64,000 nucleotides of DNA from Bryum argenteum (Eukaryota > Streptophyta > Bryopsida > Bryales > Bryaceae): NCBI GenBank assembly GCA_037043015.1, contig CM073326.1, positions 17,182,345 through 17,246,344 on the forward strand. Direction: 5' to 3'. Each line of letters begins with the position of its first letter. The stretch's first letter is position 1. Shown piece by piece: positions 9,490 through 21,712 of this stretch. Under the pieces are notes generated by a model. The model was not told the DNA's origin, did not search any database, and was given only the letters and a program-made list of their open reading frames with translations. A program made the position numbers and the translations under genes.

Positions 9490-12400
9490 CTACCTTACAC
9501 TCACACTTTTGAAAGGACCCACCAAGGAAGCTGCGTCCTGTAAAGCAGCCAGCAACACAGACGGATTGTGCTCCAACTTTGAACCTGGTGCCGCATCTGT
9601 GAAGTTCCATGTTTCATGACAATTCTCCATCTTCTGAAGATATTTGGCCACCACCTGTTTGCACATAAAAGTACAAACAGCAATTGAGAAAGGATAAATA
9701 TCATCATAAACCCTGAACCCTAGACCGGTCTCTTTCTGCAAACCCGATGCTTTGAACACAGAAAATTGAGCATAACAAAGATGGACTCCCTTGTAATGCC
9801 TGAGATGATTTGATTTGCTTGTGTGTTCATTGAATCACCTCTTGGAACCTCACCACAAAATTACCATCCATCTGTTTGTATAAAGTGCACTCTTTTAAAC
9901 TTCCCAAGACATAAGAACATACCTTTCGAGCATAACCACCATAGGCCACTCCAGCGATAGTTGCGTTGCTATGGCGAGGAGTTTGGAAGAGCCCTTGTCT
10001 TTGAAGAGCATCAACGGTGTGGCTATTTGTTCCACCAGCCAACTGAAGATAACCTGATAGTTGCCATTCCAAAATGGAGTGAATAATCTCCAATTTGGTC
10101 AATTTGAAACATTACATGCGAAACCTTTGATGTGGAATGAGAAACCTCGATATTCTTAAATTACAAATGTCCCTTTTGACATTTAGTATTATGCAGTGAG
10201 TAGTTGAACAATAAGGGACTAGTGAAGTAATGCAATATGACAACATACTAACCGCTCACTTTCTACTCTTGAATCTTCCGTTTTTTCATTAACATTCTCC
10301 ATAATGAAGCGTTAATTGAGGATAGTCACTAATGGAGGAATAGCAGTAGTACCTGGAGGACGATCCTGTGCAGCGGCAACTCTGGCAGCAAGAGCAACAG
10401 CTGCTCTGGTTGCACCTGCACCTATGTCGCCACTCATCGGTCGACCATCCAACTACAAATCGCCCAAAGGAACACCATTACTATTGATCGAATAAAAAGA
10501 ATTGCAAACAATTATCATGCTTCATGTTATTGTGAAATTCTACTGCGTAAAGTTGAACAGAGGTTACTACTTTCTTCACTTTTTGAGATGTGGAAGCTGT
10601 TCGAGGTTTTCTAATACCTGCCAGAGATTGAGGCCTTTGAAACTGGGTCTCAAGCTTTCGTACATTGCTGCCAACGTTGGAACCATACAGTCGCCCAAGT
10701 CTGGCACACTCACCTGCACAACATCGTTACTAAAACGCAGAAATCTAAGAAATGAAAACAAATACAGCGTAAAAAAGAAAGAAAACCATGTAGCCAATCT
10801 CTACTTCCATGTGTGCATAGTCAAAGCTCCTATCACATCTGCAATGTACTTTGAACATGCTATATTCGTGACACTGAAGGCGAGGAACATGGGTCACGCT
10901 TACAGCGATTAGTTTCAGCGACTGCAACACGTCGGAGAGGTCTCCCACAACTCTATGAAAATCTTCCAAATGCCTGAAAATGCACCAACCACAAAATGTG
11001 CAAAGATACAATTAGACCGACCCTTTCCATTCGGAACAACGAATATCATATTCATTACACCTGAATTCCCATTTCTGAAGGTGCAATGCCAATCATGAAC
11101 CCACATACCAATACACCTACATATGCCATTAGTGTGCTCCATGTACTGGAGGTTCAAATTTTTCCAAAAAATTTCCGAATTATTGAATATGATGCCCAAG
11201 GACCATGAGCATCTACGCTCTATTCACGGGGCACCCGACATCGTGAGCGGTGCGTCATCGGCTGTCGCCAGCGCGTTCAGACTGTCTGTGGTCCCCACCG
11301 TGTTCGTTCATTGGCTGTTGCTGCACTTAACTGTTCGTTCATTGGCTGTTGCTGCACTTAACTGTTCGTTCATTGGCTGTTGCTGCACTTAACTGTTCGT
11401 TCATTGGCTGTTGCTGCACTTAACTGTTCGTTCATTGGCTGTTGCTGCACTTAACTGGGACTTAAGTGGCAGTAGCAGTGTAGTAGCAGGGTATATATAC
11501 AGGCCAGGGGCATTACGCTCTCAGCCTCCCCCCATTCTTCTATCTTTTTTCCCTGACTTCTTGCTGTGGCTCCCTAGCTTGGGAGCCCAGCAACAAGCGG
11601 GGAACAAAATTATTAAAATGGGGGACAGGCTCCGCCCAATTTTTTCGTAACACATCATAATCTGGAATCGCGCTCCTCAATCTAATCGTGATCATTCATT
11701 AGCAGGGCTCACCGTGTGGGGGGTATGTGAGCCATCCTGGGCGGCAGTGGTCTCTTGGTCTCTTGCGTTCATGTCTACGCCGCGAACGCACCTAAGTGCC
11801 TTCGCGGTGCGTTCTAAACATCAATTGTATTATCGGTGCAGCCAATCGCTGTCAAATCTATCTTCTAACGATTGGAGTTTCGCCTTTTAACAACTAGCAA
11901 GCCTGGCATCTAAGCTGTGTCTGAGCTTGAATGCAACTTCGCGACATATACTAATGCTAGTATGTACGAATTATTGAATATGGTGCCCAAGGACCAGGGA
12001 TGCAAACCACAATGATCCACCAAGGGACCGAAAATCAATAAAGAATGAGGAAAGTAACGTACCCTGCACCCGTGTGGATTTCAATAGCGTCGATGTCATT
12101 GTTGCTCAAAAGATCGCCAACAGCGTGCAAGTCCCGCACATATGTCCTGGCATCTTCACGTACACATTAGATCATGAGCCTCCACCCTAAAGTCAGTCAG
12201 ACCCTAGTACAATTGGACACTGATGATGATGAAAGGTGCTCACGGATAAGTCCCAATGGGCATATGGGTACGCAGCGTCCACATCCATAGCAGCGCTCTG
12301 TGATGACCCCACCCTGTAGCAACAATATTAAAAATTATGTTTCTATCACACAGAAGGGAAAGGACGAACGAAGGAATCAGCATTGTTACCGACTGAAAAC

Positions 12401-14320
12401 TTGAGGGTCCTGGTGTAGCCAAAGAGCTCGACTGAAGTCGATCTTGACTGGAAACAATCGCAGCGGCAGGGCAAACACGCTCACATGGACGTGGACAATC
12501 AGCTGGACATAAAGCAGGGTCGAATTCTGCGACGATAAACCAGAAAAATGTTTGTGTAAGCCTAAACAGAAGAAAAATGAACTAGATTGAAGAAGGAAAT
12601 GAAACAGGAATCCTGGAATACAAATGATGGAAGCAGGAGTACATTTTCGTCAGAATGGACCCTTTCAGCTTTTTACAAGACAAAAAGGTGTACATATTCT
12701 GAAACTCGTTCTAAATCTGAAAGCTTCTGTACATGTGTTCGATGCTTCAAGTGAAGAGAAAGAGTTCTTCATTTAGTTGATGTAGCTTTTGTAAAAGTTT
12801 GATGAAAGAAAGAGAATTGAAAGATAAAAGCTGGTATCATCGGGAACTGACAAAAGAACGAGATTCTTGTACACATTGAGGAAGCCTATAGAAATTCATG
12901 GCAGCTCACCAGCTTTTCTGAAGTGTGGATCCTCATTATCGCTTATGCTGACCATGATCCATGGCCTTCCCTCGACAGCGTTGAGGTGACGAGCAAGACG
13001 TTGAGCGGTCGCTACTCCCTCTAAAACGGCAGCCACCACAGCAGAATCTGCCGCACAATCGATGCAGTCAACTGCAACATGTTGATGCAACAACACTTTG
13101 ATAAGAAGCCATTCTTAAAGTTCCCAAGCCAAAAATCCAAGTCCACCTTCTGACATATACATATGCTATGGAGAATTGCGTGTACCGCAAACAGCAATAT
13201 CATCAAGCTGCCAGTTCTTTCAACTGATTGGATGCGAACTTTCAAAGTGAAGAATTGAGCTTAATATAACCTACTACCATTCACATATGAGCTTTCAATG
13301 TTGAATGAGAAAAATGAGTATTATTTTGTGCACGTATGAAAACTGGAAGTCTCACCTCCCGCCAAAGTATACACTAATGAAAGATTCCGAATGTCCACCA
13401 CATCCTGCACAGAACACATCGACACATGATTCTGGTTTGTACTAATGACATGCTAGAACCCATAACGATATTGCGAGATTTTTTCCCATACGTAAAGCAC
13501 GCAGTCACCTCGAAGCTTGCTCCACAGATAAGCTTCACCCATCGCCCTTCCCGCAATGATACTTCTGGAGCGCTTGGCATCGCCAATTGACGAACGAGGT
13601 CGGCCAAAGCTCCTTCTACAATACCTCTCTCCTGCTCAACTGCGAACCACGTGCAAAAAGGACCAATCAATTTTCCAGCTCCTCATCTATCAACCTTGTC
13701 CTTGAACTCCATTCTTTTAAACTCAATACTGGCAGAAGATGGCATACGAAAAGGTAAAAAAAAGACGGTGGTTTCTAACAGGCAAAGAGCAAAGAATGGA
13801 CAGCAATTATAGATTATAAATCTAACCTGAAAATTGAGACATGAAAACACAACCATGTCAAAATGGCACATGTACTACTACCAATTTATCAACTCGAAAG
13901 TTCATTAGCTGAATTAAGCGTCCGTGAAGAAGTGAAACTTCATGGCTATGTACCAATCCTGAGAAAGATTCAAGAATTTGAGCTTGTGACCTAATCTAGG
14001 CACATGCATAGCGTAACACATCATCAAAATCCTAAACCCTGAACCCCACATCCTGCAAATTGAGATACTCTCACCGATTCCACATGCATTCTGCGAACAT
14101 GCAACTTTCGAGAGCAATGGCGAGATTGAAAGAGGATGAGAAGGTGCTCGAAAAAAAACGGACCTGAATGCCGTCGAATTGCGCCATTTTGTTGCGCAGA
14201 AGCTCGACTCCAACCATTGGCAATCTTGCAATTGTTCTTTCGCAATGGCGGACTTGGTAATTGAGCTACTCCAGCAGCAAATTTGGTGGGCGAGACACCG
14301 GCATACTTGAGGACAGCCAT
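9490..14320 (-). CDS. LdpA-type Fe-S protein, probably plastid (12 exons, 466 aa)
   Basis: Exons: 14320-14164, 13681-13509, 13404-13356, 13071-12910, 12526-12390, 12313-12244, 12153-12063, 10973-10904, 10713-10618, 10452-10353, 10053-9923, 9654-9490; phases agree throughout (1401 nt). Residues 1-50 are a Ser/Ala/Arg-rich transit-like leader. Then come 'LREGRWVKLICGASFE' and 'VYTLAGVDCIDCAAD', typical of the LdpA/aldolase-like N-terminal part. Two cysteine clusters of 4Fe-4S type follow: C-x3-C-x3-C-x3-CP (about residues 187-200) and C-x2-C-x2-C-x3-CP (about 234-245). The C-terminal part has 'LDGRPMSGDIGAGAT', 'LQLAGGTNSHTV' and 'IAGVAYGGYARK'. In cyanobacteria LdpA senses redox state for the circadian clock (family knowledge); the role here is inferred. 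The exon 2 acceptor has a weak pyrimidine tract. Intron 7 carries a RepA insertion. The family name is from memory of motifs. Confidence 0.8.
11206..11967 (+). mobile_element. RepA repeat, copy 1 (intron of the LdpA-like gene)
   Basis: A 762-bp insertion flanked by a 29-bp direct repeat with one mismatch (11177-11205 and 11968-11996, starting 'gaattattgaatat'). Inside, in order: five 31-bp tandem units 'ttcgttcattggctgttgct...' at about 11304-11455; a consensus TATA box 'gggtatatatacaggccagg' at about 11489; a C-rich start-like region; a hairpin 'ggctccctagcttgggagcc'; the block 'aaaatgggggacaggctccg'; and a perfect 9-bp-arm hairpin gaacgcacc/ggtgcgttc. No open frame of note. It behaves as a dispersed promoter-like element of unknown class. 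Confidence 0.8.
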
Positions 14321-14853
14321 GGTCAAGTGGCCATAGAATCACGAACCCGAATGAAGAATCGGGAATGCAGTTGCTATGTACCTCGAATTCTCAGAATGTG
14401 AACGGAAGGAATGATGGTGGATTTTGGAATAGAAATCGAAGTTGTTGTAGTGGAGAAAGGGAATCTAAGTTAGTGTCCTGTAGTTTAATGGATGAGATTG
14501 GCTACAGTAAAGCATAACCCATCTTATTTCACATGACTCTATGTCAAAATGGTGAGTGTTACATTGTGAAATTTAGAGAAAGTGCTCAATAATGCTCAAA
14601 ACTGTAATGAAGTAAACAGTCTACATAATTTTCGAGCATGGGGAAAGTAAGTGGGATGATAGTCAAAGTGGATTCATCATTTTTGAACTCTTCTTCTACA
14701 GTTTGATATAAATTTTTGAAAATGCACTTGTAGGTGTTTTTGAAATGGTACCCTAGTTTGACACCTTATCATGTTTGGAATGAGTACATGGTACAGTGTT
14801 GATGTGTGAAGCTATTATGCATGTGTGGGTGAAGAAGCCTAGCGTTCTCTTAA
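14321..14853. other. 5' flank of the LdpA-like gene with a degenerate M1 MITE
   Basis: Presumed promoter of the minus-strand LdpA-like gene lies immediately above 14320. From about 14530 to 14825 there is a diverged copy of the M1 family, recognisable by 'cgagcatggggaaagtaagt', 'gtggattcatcatttttgaa', 'atggtaccctag' and 'gtacatggtacagtgttga', which match the clearer copies at 27.8, 30.6 and 35.7 kb. Confidence 0.5.
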
Positions 14854-15112
14854 CCCCTGAGCGCCCCCTCCAAAAAGCCCGAAAATCAAGGTGTGCAGAC
14901 CGTGCCCAAGCTTATCGGGTGCCAATTCTGCAGAAATTGATAATTTTCAATTTCACTGTTGAGAAACATGAAGAACAGGGATGCGAAGGTGTGGGAAAAA
15001 TTGGGATGGATTTCACCGCACGGATTTGGTTTCTATAATGGTCAAACAATGGTTGACTTCTGACTGGCAGAATTCCTGGCGGACACATTTAGTCCGCAGG
15101 GGCGCGCAGGGG
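14854..15112. mobile_element. piggyBac-type MITE (259 bp, TTAA target)
   Basis: The element lies between two TTAA tetranucleotides (14850-14853 and 15113-15116). Its ends are inverted: it opens 'cccctgagcgcc' and the complement of its right end reads 'cccctgcgcgcc'. TTAA duplication plus a CCC-starting terminus is the piggyBac pattern. There is no transposase. It belongs with the elements at 20481-20841 and 32224-32295. Confidence 0.75.
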
Positions 15113-15116
15113 TTAA

Positions 15117-15892
15117 GTTTGGTGGTTCAAAACTCATGATGTAAAAATTTCCACCACTTCGAATTGAAACATTATATTTAACCATTTGCCTTAATTTCAT
15201 GTGTCAATAGAGATTAAGGTTTTGGATGTTTAGCTTTCTTGAAAACATGACTTTGATTTGGGGCAAGGGAATTTTTGGACCCATTTGTTTCCAAATTATC
15301 TATAGCAAAATAGCTCAAGGTGAGGGTTTGCGTTAAATGGTAAGAGAAGGTTGGTTTTATATGTGACTTAGGTTTGGTAAGTGGTTCCTGATGTAATTCG
15401 TATTTTGAAGGTAATTATGGAACCACTTTGCCTCATTTAAGAAACCATGGTACCACCTTGTTTTATTGTGAATTCTCCCCACCTACGTATTTTTTCCAAG
15501 AATTTACAGCCACTACTCATTTGCAAATTTTTTGGGTTGTTAATTCAAGACTATACTTTCTCCAACTTCAACAAAGGTTCATAATTTATTCTACGTAACA
15601 TCACGTATGTTAAAAAAGTCATTACTTATTTTATGTTTTTCATGTTCTAAATTACGTAAAAAGAAGCAGGTTTCAAAAGGTCACGACATGTCTTGTATTT
15701 TTAAGTTACACAAAAAGAAGCGCATTTCGATGAATTTTCAAGCTAAGAAATACTGTGAGAAGCGAACAACTTCTCTTCAATCTTTTTAAATTACTTGAAA
15801 AGAAACACATAGAAGCACTTTTTGAAAGGTTGCCAAGGATCACTTGTGAGGAGCGAATCTTTTTTTAATTCAAGCAAGGATGTCTACAATCA
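15117..15892. other. No gene recognised
   Basis: AT-rich sequence between a MITE and RepA copy 2. No conserved coding frame is visible. Confidence 0.4.
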
Positions 15893-16828
15893 TGAGCATC
15901 TACACTCTATTCATGGGGCACCCGCCATCGTGAGCGGTGCGTCATCAGCTGTCGCCAGCGCGTTCAGACTGTCTGTGGTCTCCACCGTGTTCGTTCAGTG
16001 GCTATAGCTGAACTTAATTGGGACTTAAGTGGTTCGTTCAGTGGCTGTAGCTGGACTTAACTGGGACTTAAGTGGTTCGTTCAGTGGCTGTAGCTGGACT
16101 TAACTGGGACTTAAGTGGCAGTAGCAGTGCTCGTTCAGACGACACTGGCAGTTGGACGCGGTTGCTGAGGTATAAATACACGCCAGGGGCATTACGTTCT
16201 CATCCTCCCCCCATTCTTCTATCTTTTTTCTTTTCCCCCGATTTCTTGCTATGGCTCCCTAGCTTAGGAGCCTAGCAAGAATCAGGCAACAAAAATATTA
16301 AAATGGGGGACAGGCTCCGCCCAATTTTTTCGTAACACATCATAATCTGGGATCGCGCTCCTCCATCTAATCGTCGTGATCATTCATTAGCAGTGCTCAC
16401 CGTGTGGGGGTGTTTGAGTCATCTTGGGCGGCAGTGGTCTCTTGCGTTTATGTCTACACCGCGAACGCACCTAAGTGTCTTCTCGGTGCGTTCTAAACAT
16501 CAATTGTATTATCGATGCAGCCAATCGCTGTCAAATTTTCTAACGATTGGACTTTCGCCTTTCAACAACTAGCAAGATTGCATAGAGCCTGGCATCTAAG
16601 CTGTGTCTGAGCTTGAATGCAACTTCGCGACATGTACTAATGCTAGTATGTACGTATCAGTATCTGAAAGGTCAAAGAGGAGGAATGTTAGTCGCCAGAT
16701 AAGAGTCGAGTTTATGATCGACGTTCTTCAAAGGGGTTCACAAAACTGTTGCAAGACATGTTCGAGGGTACTGTACACATCATCTTAGATAACTACATAT
16801 AAGCAAAAAGAGCAATACAGCAAGAGTT
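15893..16828 (+). mobile_element. RepA repeat, copy 2 (3'-extended form)
   Basis: Same family as 11206-11967, starting 'tgagcatctacactctattc'. The upstream tandem unit here is a different 43-bp version, 'ttcgttcagtggctgtagct...cttaagtgg', present about three times (15988-16120). The TATA box is 'ggtataaatacacgccaggg'. This copy continues about 150 bp beyond the end of copy 1, through 'gtatcagtatctgaaaggtc' and 'gacgttcttcaaaggggttc'. It lies directly against the edge of the duplicated LdpA block. Confidence 0.75.
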
Positions 16829-16838
16829 GTAGGCTTGT

Positions 16839-19800
16839 CTACCTTGCACTCACACTTTTGAAAGGACCCACCAAGGAAGCTGCATCCTGTAAAGCAGCCA
16901 GCAACAAAGACGGATTGTGCTCCAACTTTGAACCTGGTGCCGCATCTGTAGAGTTTGTGAAGTTCTATTTTTCATGACAATTCTCCATCTTCTGGAGATA
17001 TTTGGCCACCACCTGTTTGCACATAAACGTAGAAACAGTAAGTATTTTATCAATGAGAAAGGATAAATATCATCATAAACCCTGAACCCTAGACCGGTCT
17101 CTTTCTGCAAACTCAATGCTTTGAGCACAACAAAGATGGACTCCCTTGTAATGCCTGGAATGGTTTGATTTACTTGTGTGTTCATTGAATCACCTCTTGG
17201 AACCTCACCACAAAATTACCATCCATGTGTTTGTATAAAGTGCACTCTTTTAAACTTCCCAAGACATAAGAACATACCTTTCGAGCATAACCACCATAGG
17301 CCACTCCAGCAATAGTTGCGTTGCTATGGCGAGGAGTTTGGAAGAGCCCTTGTCTTTGAAGAGCATCAAAGGTGTGGCTATTTGATCCACCAGCCAGCTG
17401 AAGATAACCTGATAGTCACCATGTGCCATTCCATAATACAGTGAATAATCTCCAATTTGCTCAATTCGAAACATTACATGCAAAACGTTGAAGATATACA
17501 GATGTGGGGTGAGAAACCTCAATAGTGTTGAGTTACTGATGTCCCTTTTGACATTCAGTATTATGCAGTGAGTAGTTAAACAATAATAGGGACTAGTAAA
17601 GTGATGCAATATGACAGCATACTAACCGCTCACTTTCTACTCTTGAACCATCCGTTTTTACATAATGAAGCGTTAATTGAGGTTAGTCACTAATGGAACC
17701 ATAGCAGTAGTACCTAGAGGACGATCCTGTGCGGCGGCAACTCTGGCAGCAAGAGCAACAGCTGCTCTGGTTGCACCTGCACCTGTGTCGCCACTCATCG
17801 GTCGACCATCCAACTACAAATCGCCCAAAGGAACACCATTACTATTGATCGAATAAAAAGAATTGCAAACAATTATCATGCTTCATGTTATTGTGAAATT
17901 CTACTGCGTAAAGTTGAACAGAGGTTACTACTTTCTTCACTTTTTGAGATGTGGAAGCTGTTCGAGGTTTTCTAATACCTGCCAGAGATTGAGGCCTTTG
18001 AAACTGGGTCTCAAGCTTTCGTACATTGCTGCCAACGTTGGAACCATACAGTCGCCCAAGTCTGGCACACTCACCTGCACAACATCGTTACTAAAACGCA
18101 GAAATCTAAGAAATGAAAACAAATACAGCGTAAAAAAGAAAGAAAACCATGTAGCCAATCTCTACTTCCATGTGTGCATAGTCAAAGCTCCTATCACATC
18201 TGCAATGTACTTTGAACATGCTATATTCGTGACACTGAAGGCGAGGAACATGGGTCACGCTTACAGCGATTAGTTTCAGCGACTGCAACACGTCGGAGAG
18301 GTCTCCCACAACTCTATGAAAATCTTCCAAATGCCTGAAAATGCACCAACCACAAAATGTGCAAAGATACAATTAGACCGACCCTTTCCATTCGGAACAA
18401 CGAATATCATATTCATTACACCTGAATTCCCATTTCTGAAGGTGCAATGCCAATCATGAACCCACATACCAATACACCTACATATGCCATTAGTGTGCTC
18501 CATGTACTGGAGGTTCAAATTTTTCCAAAAAATTTCCGAATTATTGAATATGATGCCCAAGGACCATGAGCATCTACGCTCTATTCACGGGGCACCCGAC
18601 ATCGTGAGCGGTGCGTCATCGGCTGTCGCCAGCGCGTTCAGACTGTCTGTGGTCCCCACCGTGTTCGTTCATTGGCTGTTGCTGCACTTAACTGTTCGTT
18701 CATTGGCTGTTGCTGCACTTAACTGTTCGTTCATTGGCTGTTGCTGCACTTAACTGTTCGTTCATTGGCTGTTGCTGCACTTAACTGTTCGTTCATTGGC
18801 TGTTGCTGCACTTAACTGGGACTTAAGTGGCAGTAGCAGTGTAGTAGCAGGGTATATATACAGGCCAGGGGGCATTACGCTCTCAGCCTCCCCCCATTCT
18901 TCTATCTTTTTTCCCTGACTTCTTGCTGTGGCTCCCTAGCTTGGGAGCCCAGCAACAAGCGGGGAACAAAATTATTAAAATGGGGGACAGGCTCCGCCCA
19001 ATTTTTTCGTAACACATCATAATCTGGAATCGCGCTCCTCAATCTAATCGTGATCATTCATTAGCAGGGCTCACCGTGTGGGGGGTATGTGAGCCATCCT
19101 GGGCGGCAGTGGTCTCTTGGTCTCTTGCGTTCATGTCTACGCCGCGAACGCACCTAAGTGCCTTCGCGGTGCGTTCTAAACATCAATTGTATTATCGGTG
19201 CAGCCAATCGCTGTCAAATCTATCTTCTAACGATTGGAGTTTCGCCTTTTAACAACTAGCAAGCCTGGCATCTAAGCTGTGTCTGAGCTTGAATGCAACT
19301 TCGCGACATATACTAATGCTAGTATGTACGAATTATTGAATATGGTGCCCAAGGACCAGGGATGCAAACCACAATGATCCACCAAGGGACCGAAAATCAA
19401 TAAAGAATGAGGAAAGTAACGTACCCTGCACCCGTGTGGATTTCAATAGCGTCGATGTCATTGTTGCTCAAAAGATCGCCAACAGCGTGCAAGTCCCGCA
19501 CATATGTCCTGGCATCTTCACGTACACATTAGATCATGAGCCTCCACCCTAAAGTCAGTCAGACCCTAGTACAATTGGACACTGATGATGATGAAAGGTG
19601 CTCACGGATAAGTCCCAATGGGCATATGGGTACGCAGCGTCCACATCCATAGCAGCGCTCTGTGATGACCCCACCCTGTAGCAACAATATTAAAAATTAT
19701 GTTTCTATCACACAGAAGGGAAAGGACGAACGAAGGAATCAGCATTGTTACCGACTGAAAACTTGAGGGTCCTGGTGTAGCCAAAGAGCTCGACTGAAGT

Positions 19801-20433
19801 CGATCTTGACTGGAAACAATCGCAGCGGCAGGGCAAACACGCTCACATGGACGTGGACAATCAGCTGGACATAAAGCAGGGTCGAATTCTGCGACGATAA
19901 ACCAGAAAAATGTTTGTGTAAGCCTAAACAGAAGAAAAATGAACTAGATTGAAGAAGGAAATGAAACAGGAATCCTGGAATACAAATGATGGAAGCAGGA
20001 GTACATTTTCGTCAGAATGGACCCTTTCAGCTTTTTACAAGACAAAAAGGTGTACATATTCTGAAACTCGTTCTAAATCTGAAAGCTGCTGTACAAGTGT
20101 TCGATGCTTCAAGTGAAGAGAAAGAGTTCTTCATTTAGTTGATGTAGCTTTTGTAAAAGTTTGATGAAAGAAAGAGAATTGAAAGATAAAAGCTGGTCGC
20201 ATCAGGAAAGGACAAAAAAACGAGATTCCTGTGCACATTGAGGAAGCCTATAGAAATTCATGGCAGCTCACCAGCTTTTCTGAAGTGTGGATCCTCATTA
20301 TCGCTTATGCTGACCATGATCCACGGCCTTCCCTCGACAGCGTTGAGGTGACGAGCAAGACGTTGAGCGGTCGCTACTCCCTCTAAAACGGCAGCCACCA
20401 CGGCAGAATCTGCCGCACAATCGATGCAGTCAA
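16839..20433 (-). pseudogene. Tandem 5'-truncated copy of the LdpA-like gene
   Basis: Counterpart of exons 4-12 of the gene at 9490-14320, about 7.35 kb downstream in coordinates and nearly identical in long stretches (intron sequence and RepA copy 1 included). Exons 1-3, encoding the leader and the first domain part, are absent: homology stops just beyond exon 4. In the last exon the Trp codon of the intact copy (His-Glu-Thr-Trp) is replaced by TAG (His-Glu-Lys-stop), with a short insertion after it. Without promoter, start or intact C-terminus it is a duplication pseudogene. The exon 4 side carries a newer piggyBac-type MITE. Confidence 0.88.
18567..19329 (+). mobile_element. RepA repeat, copy 3 (duplicate of copy 1)
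   Basis: Same insertion as copy 1, carried along by the segmental duplication, with the same 29-bp flanking repeats (18538-18566 and 19330-19358) and the same five 31-bp tandem units. A one-base difference in the G run after the TATA box is visible. Confidence 0.85.
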
Positions 20434-20480
20434 CTGCAACATGTTGATGCAACAACACTTGGATAAGAAGCCGTTCTTAA

Positions 20481-20841
20481 CCCTTAAATGCCCATGGGGT
20501 CTGAAACGGGCAGCCCAAAATTGGATCACAACATCTTTTGGACTTGGGCATCATGAATAGTGCACTTTTTGAACTTGGGCATCATGAATAGGCCAATCAA
20601 TGATGAGCTTGCAACCTCCTACAAGGTTATGTACCACCCCAACCTACCTACCACAATCCTTTCAAAGCACAAAATCATTCATACAAATTGTGATTTGAAT
20701 TGTGAAATTTCACTTTTTGAATCACCATAAGAAGGTGACCAGTTTGACATCAAAATATAAGTGAAATGTTGAGTACAGTAAGAGCTACAAGGAAGATTAT
20801 GTTGGAATCATGCCCCTCGGGCTTGCTTGGGCGTTTAAGGG
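20481..20841. mobile_element. piggyBac-type MITE (361 bp) absent from the parental copy
   Basis: Flanked by TTAA on both sides (20477-20480 and 20842-20845). The left end reads 'cccttaaatgccca' and the complement of the right end 'cccttaaacgccca'. The corresponding place in the parental copy (about 13113-13120) has a single TTAA and no element, so it inserted after the duplication. The right end contains 'catgcccctcgggcttg', also found in the small relative at 32224-32295. Confidence 0.88.
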
Positions 20842-20883
20842 TTAACGGCCAAAAATCCAAGTCCACCTTCGTCAGAATCTACA

Positions 20884-21712
20884 ACCATGAGCATCTAAGG
20901 TACGCTTTATTCATGGGGCACTTGCCATCGTGAGCGGTGCGTCATCGGCTGTCGCCAGCGCGTTCAGTCTGTCTGTGGGTCCCACCGTGTTCGTTCATAA
21001 CTGTGACTGTTGCTGCACTTAACTGGGACTTAAGTGGCAGTAGCAGTGTAGAAGCAGGGTATATATACAGGCCAGGGGCATTATGCTCTCAGCCTCCCCC
21101 CATTCTTCTATCTTTTTTGCCCGATTTCTTGCTATGGCTCCCTAGCTTGGGAGCCTAGCAACAATCGGGCAACAAAAATATTTTAATGGGGGACAGGCTC
21201 CGCCCAATTTTTCCGTAATACATCATAATCTGGAATCGCGCTCCTCCATCTAATCGTGATCGTTCAGTGCTCACCGTGTGGGGACATGTGAGCCATCTTC
21301 GGCGGCAGTAGTCTCTTGCGTTTATGTCTACACCGCGAACGCACCTAAGTGCCTTCGCGGTGCGTTCTAAACATCAATTGTATTATCGATGCAGCCAATC
21401 GCTGTCAAATTTTCTAACGATTGGACTTTTCGCCTCTCAACAACTAGCAAGATTGCATAGAGCCTGGCATCTAAGCTGTGTCTGAGCTTGAATGCAACTT
21501 CGCGACATGTACTAATGCTAGTATGTACGTATCAGTATCTGAAAGGTCAAAGAGGAGGAATGTTAGTCGCCAGATAAGAGTCGAGTTTATGATCGACGTT
21601 CTTCAAAGGGGTTCACAAAACTGTTGCAAGACATGTTCGAGGGAACTGTACACACCATCTTAGATAAACTGCATATAAACAAAGAGAGCAATTCAACAAG
21701 AAATGTCACGTA
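20884..21712 (+). mobile_element. RepA repeat, copy 4 (3'-extended form)
   Basis: Begins near 'ccatgagcatctaaggtacg' and ends near 'cagattcaacaag'-like text beyond the 'ttcttcaaaggggttcacaa' block, as in copy 2. It has one rather than several upstream units, a TATA box 'gggtatatatacaggccagg', the hairpin and the 'aatgggggacaggctccgcc' block. With copy 2 it brackets the duplicated LdpA block in direct orientation. Confidence 0.72.

Noticed and set aside
11206-11967. RepA as a solo LTR
   Set aside because: Flanking repeats are 29 bp rather than 4-6, ends are not TG...CA, and no primer site or polypurine tract was found next to any copy.
11206-11967. RepA as a hammerhead-ribozyme retrozyme
   Set aside because: No ctganga...gaaa core was found on either strand.
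13356-13404. Suspected one-base frameshift in exon 3 of the LdpA-like gene
   Set aside because: Recounting the T run shows three Ts, so the exon is 49 nt and in phase; the gene is intact there.
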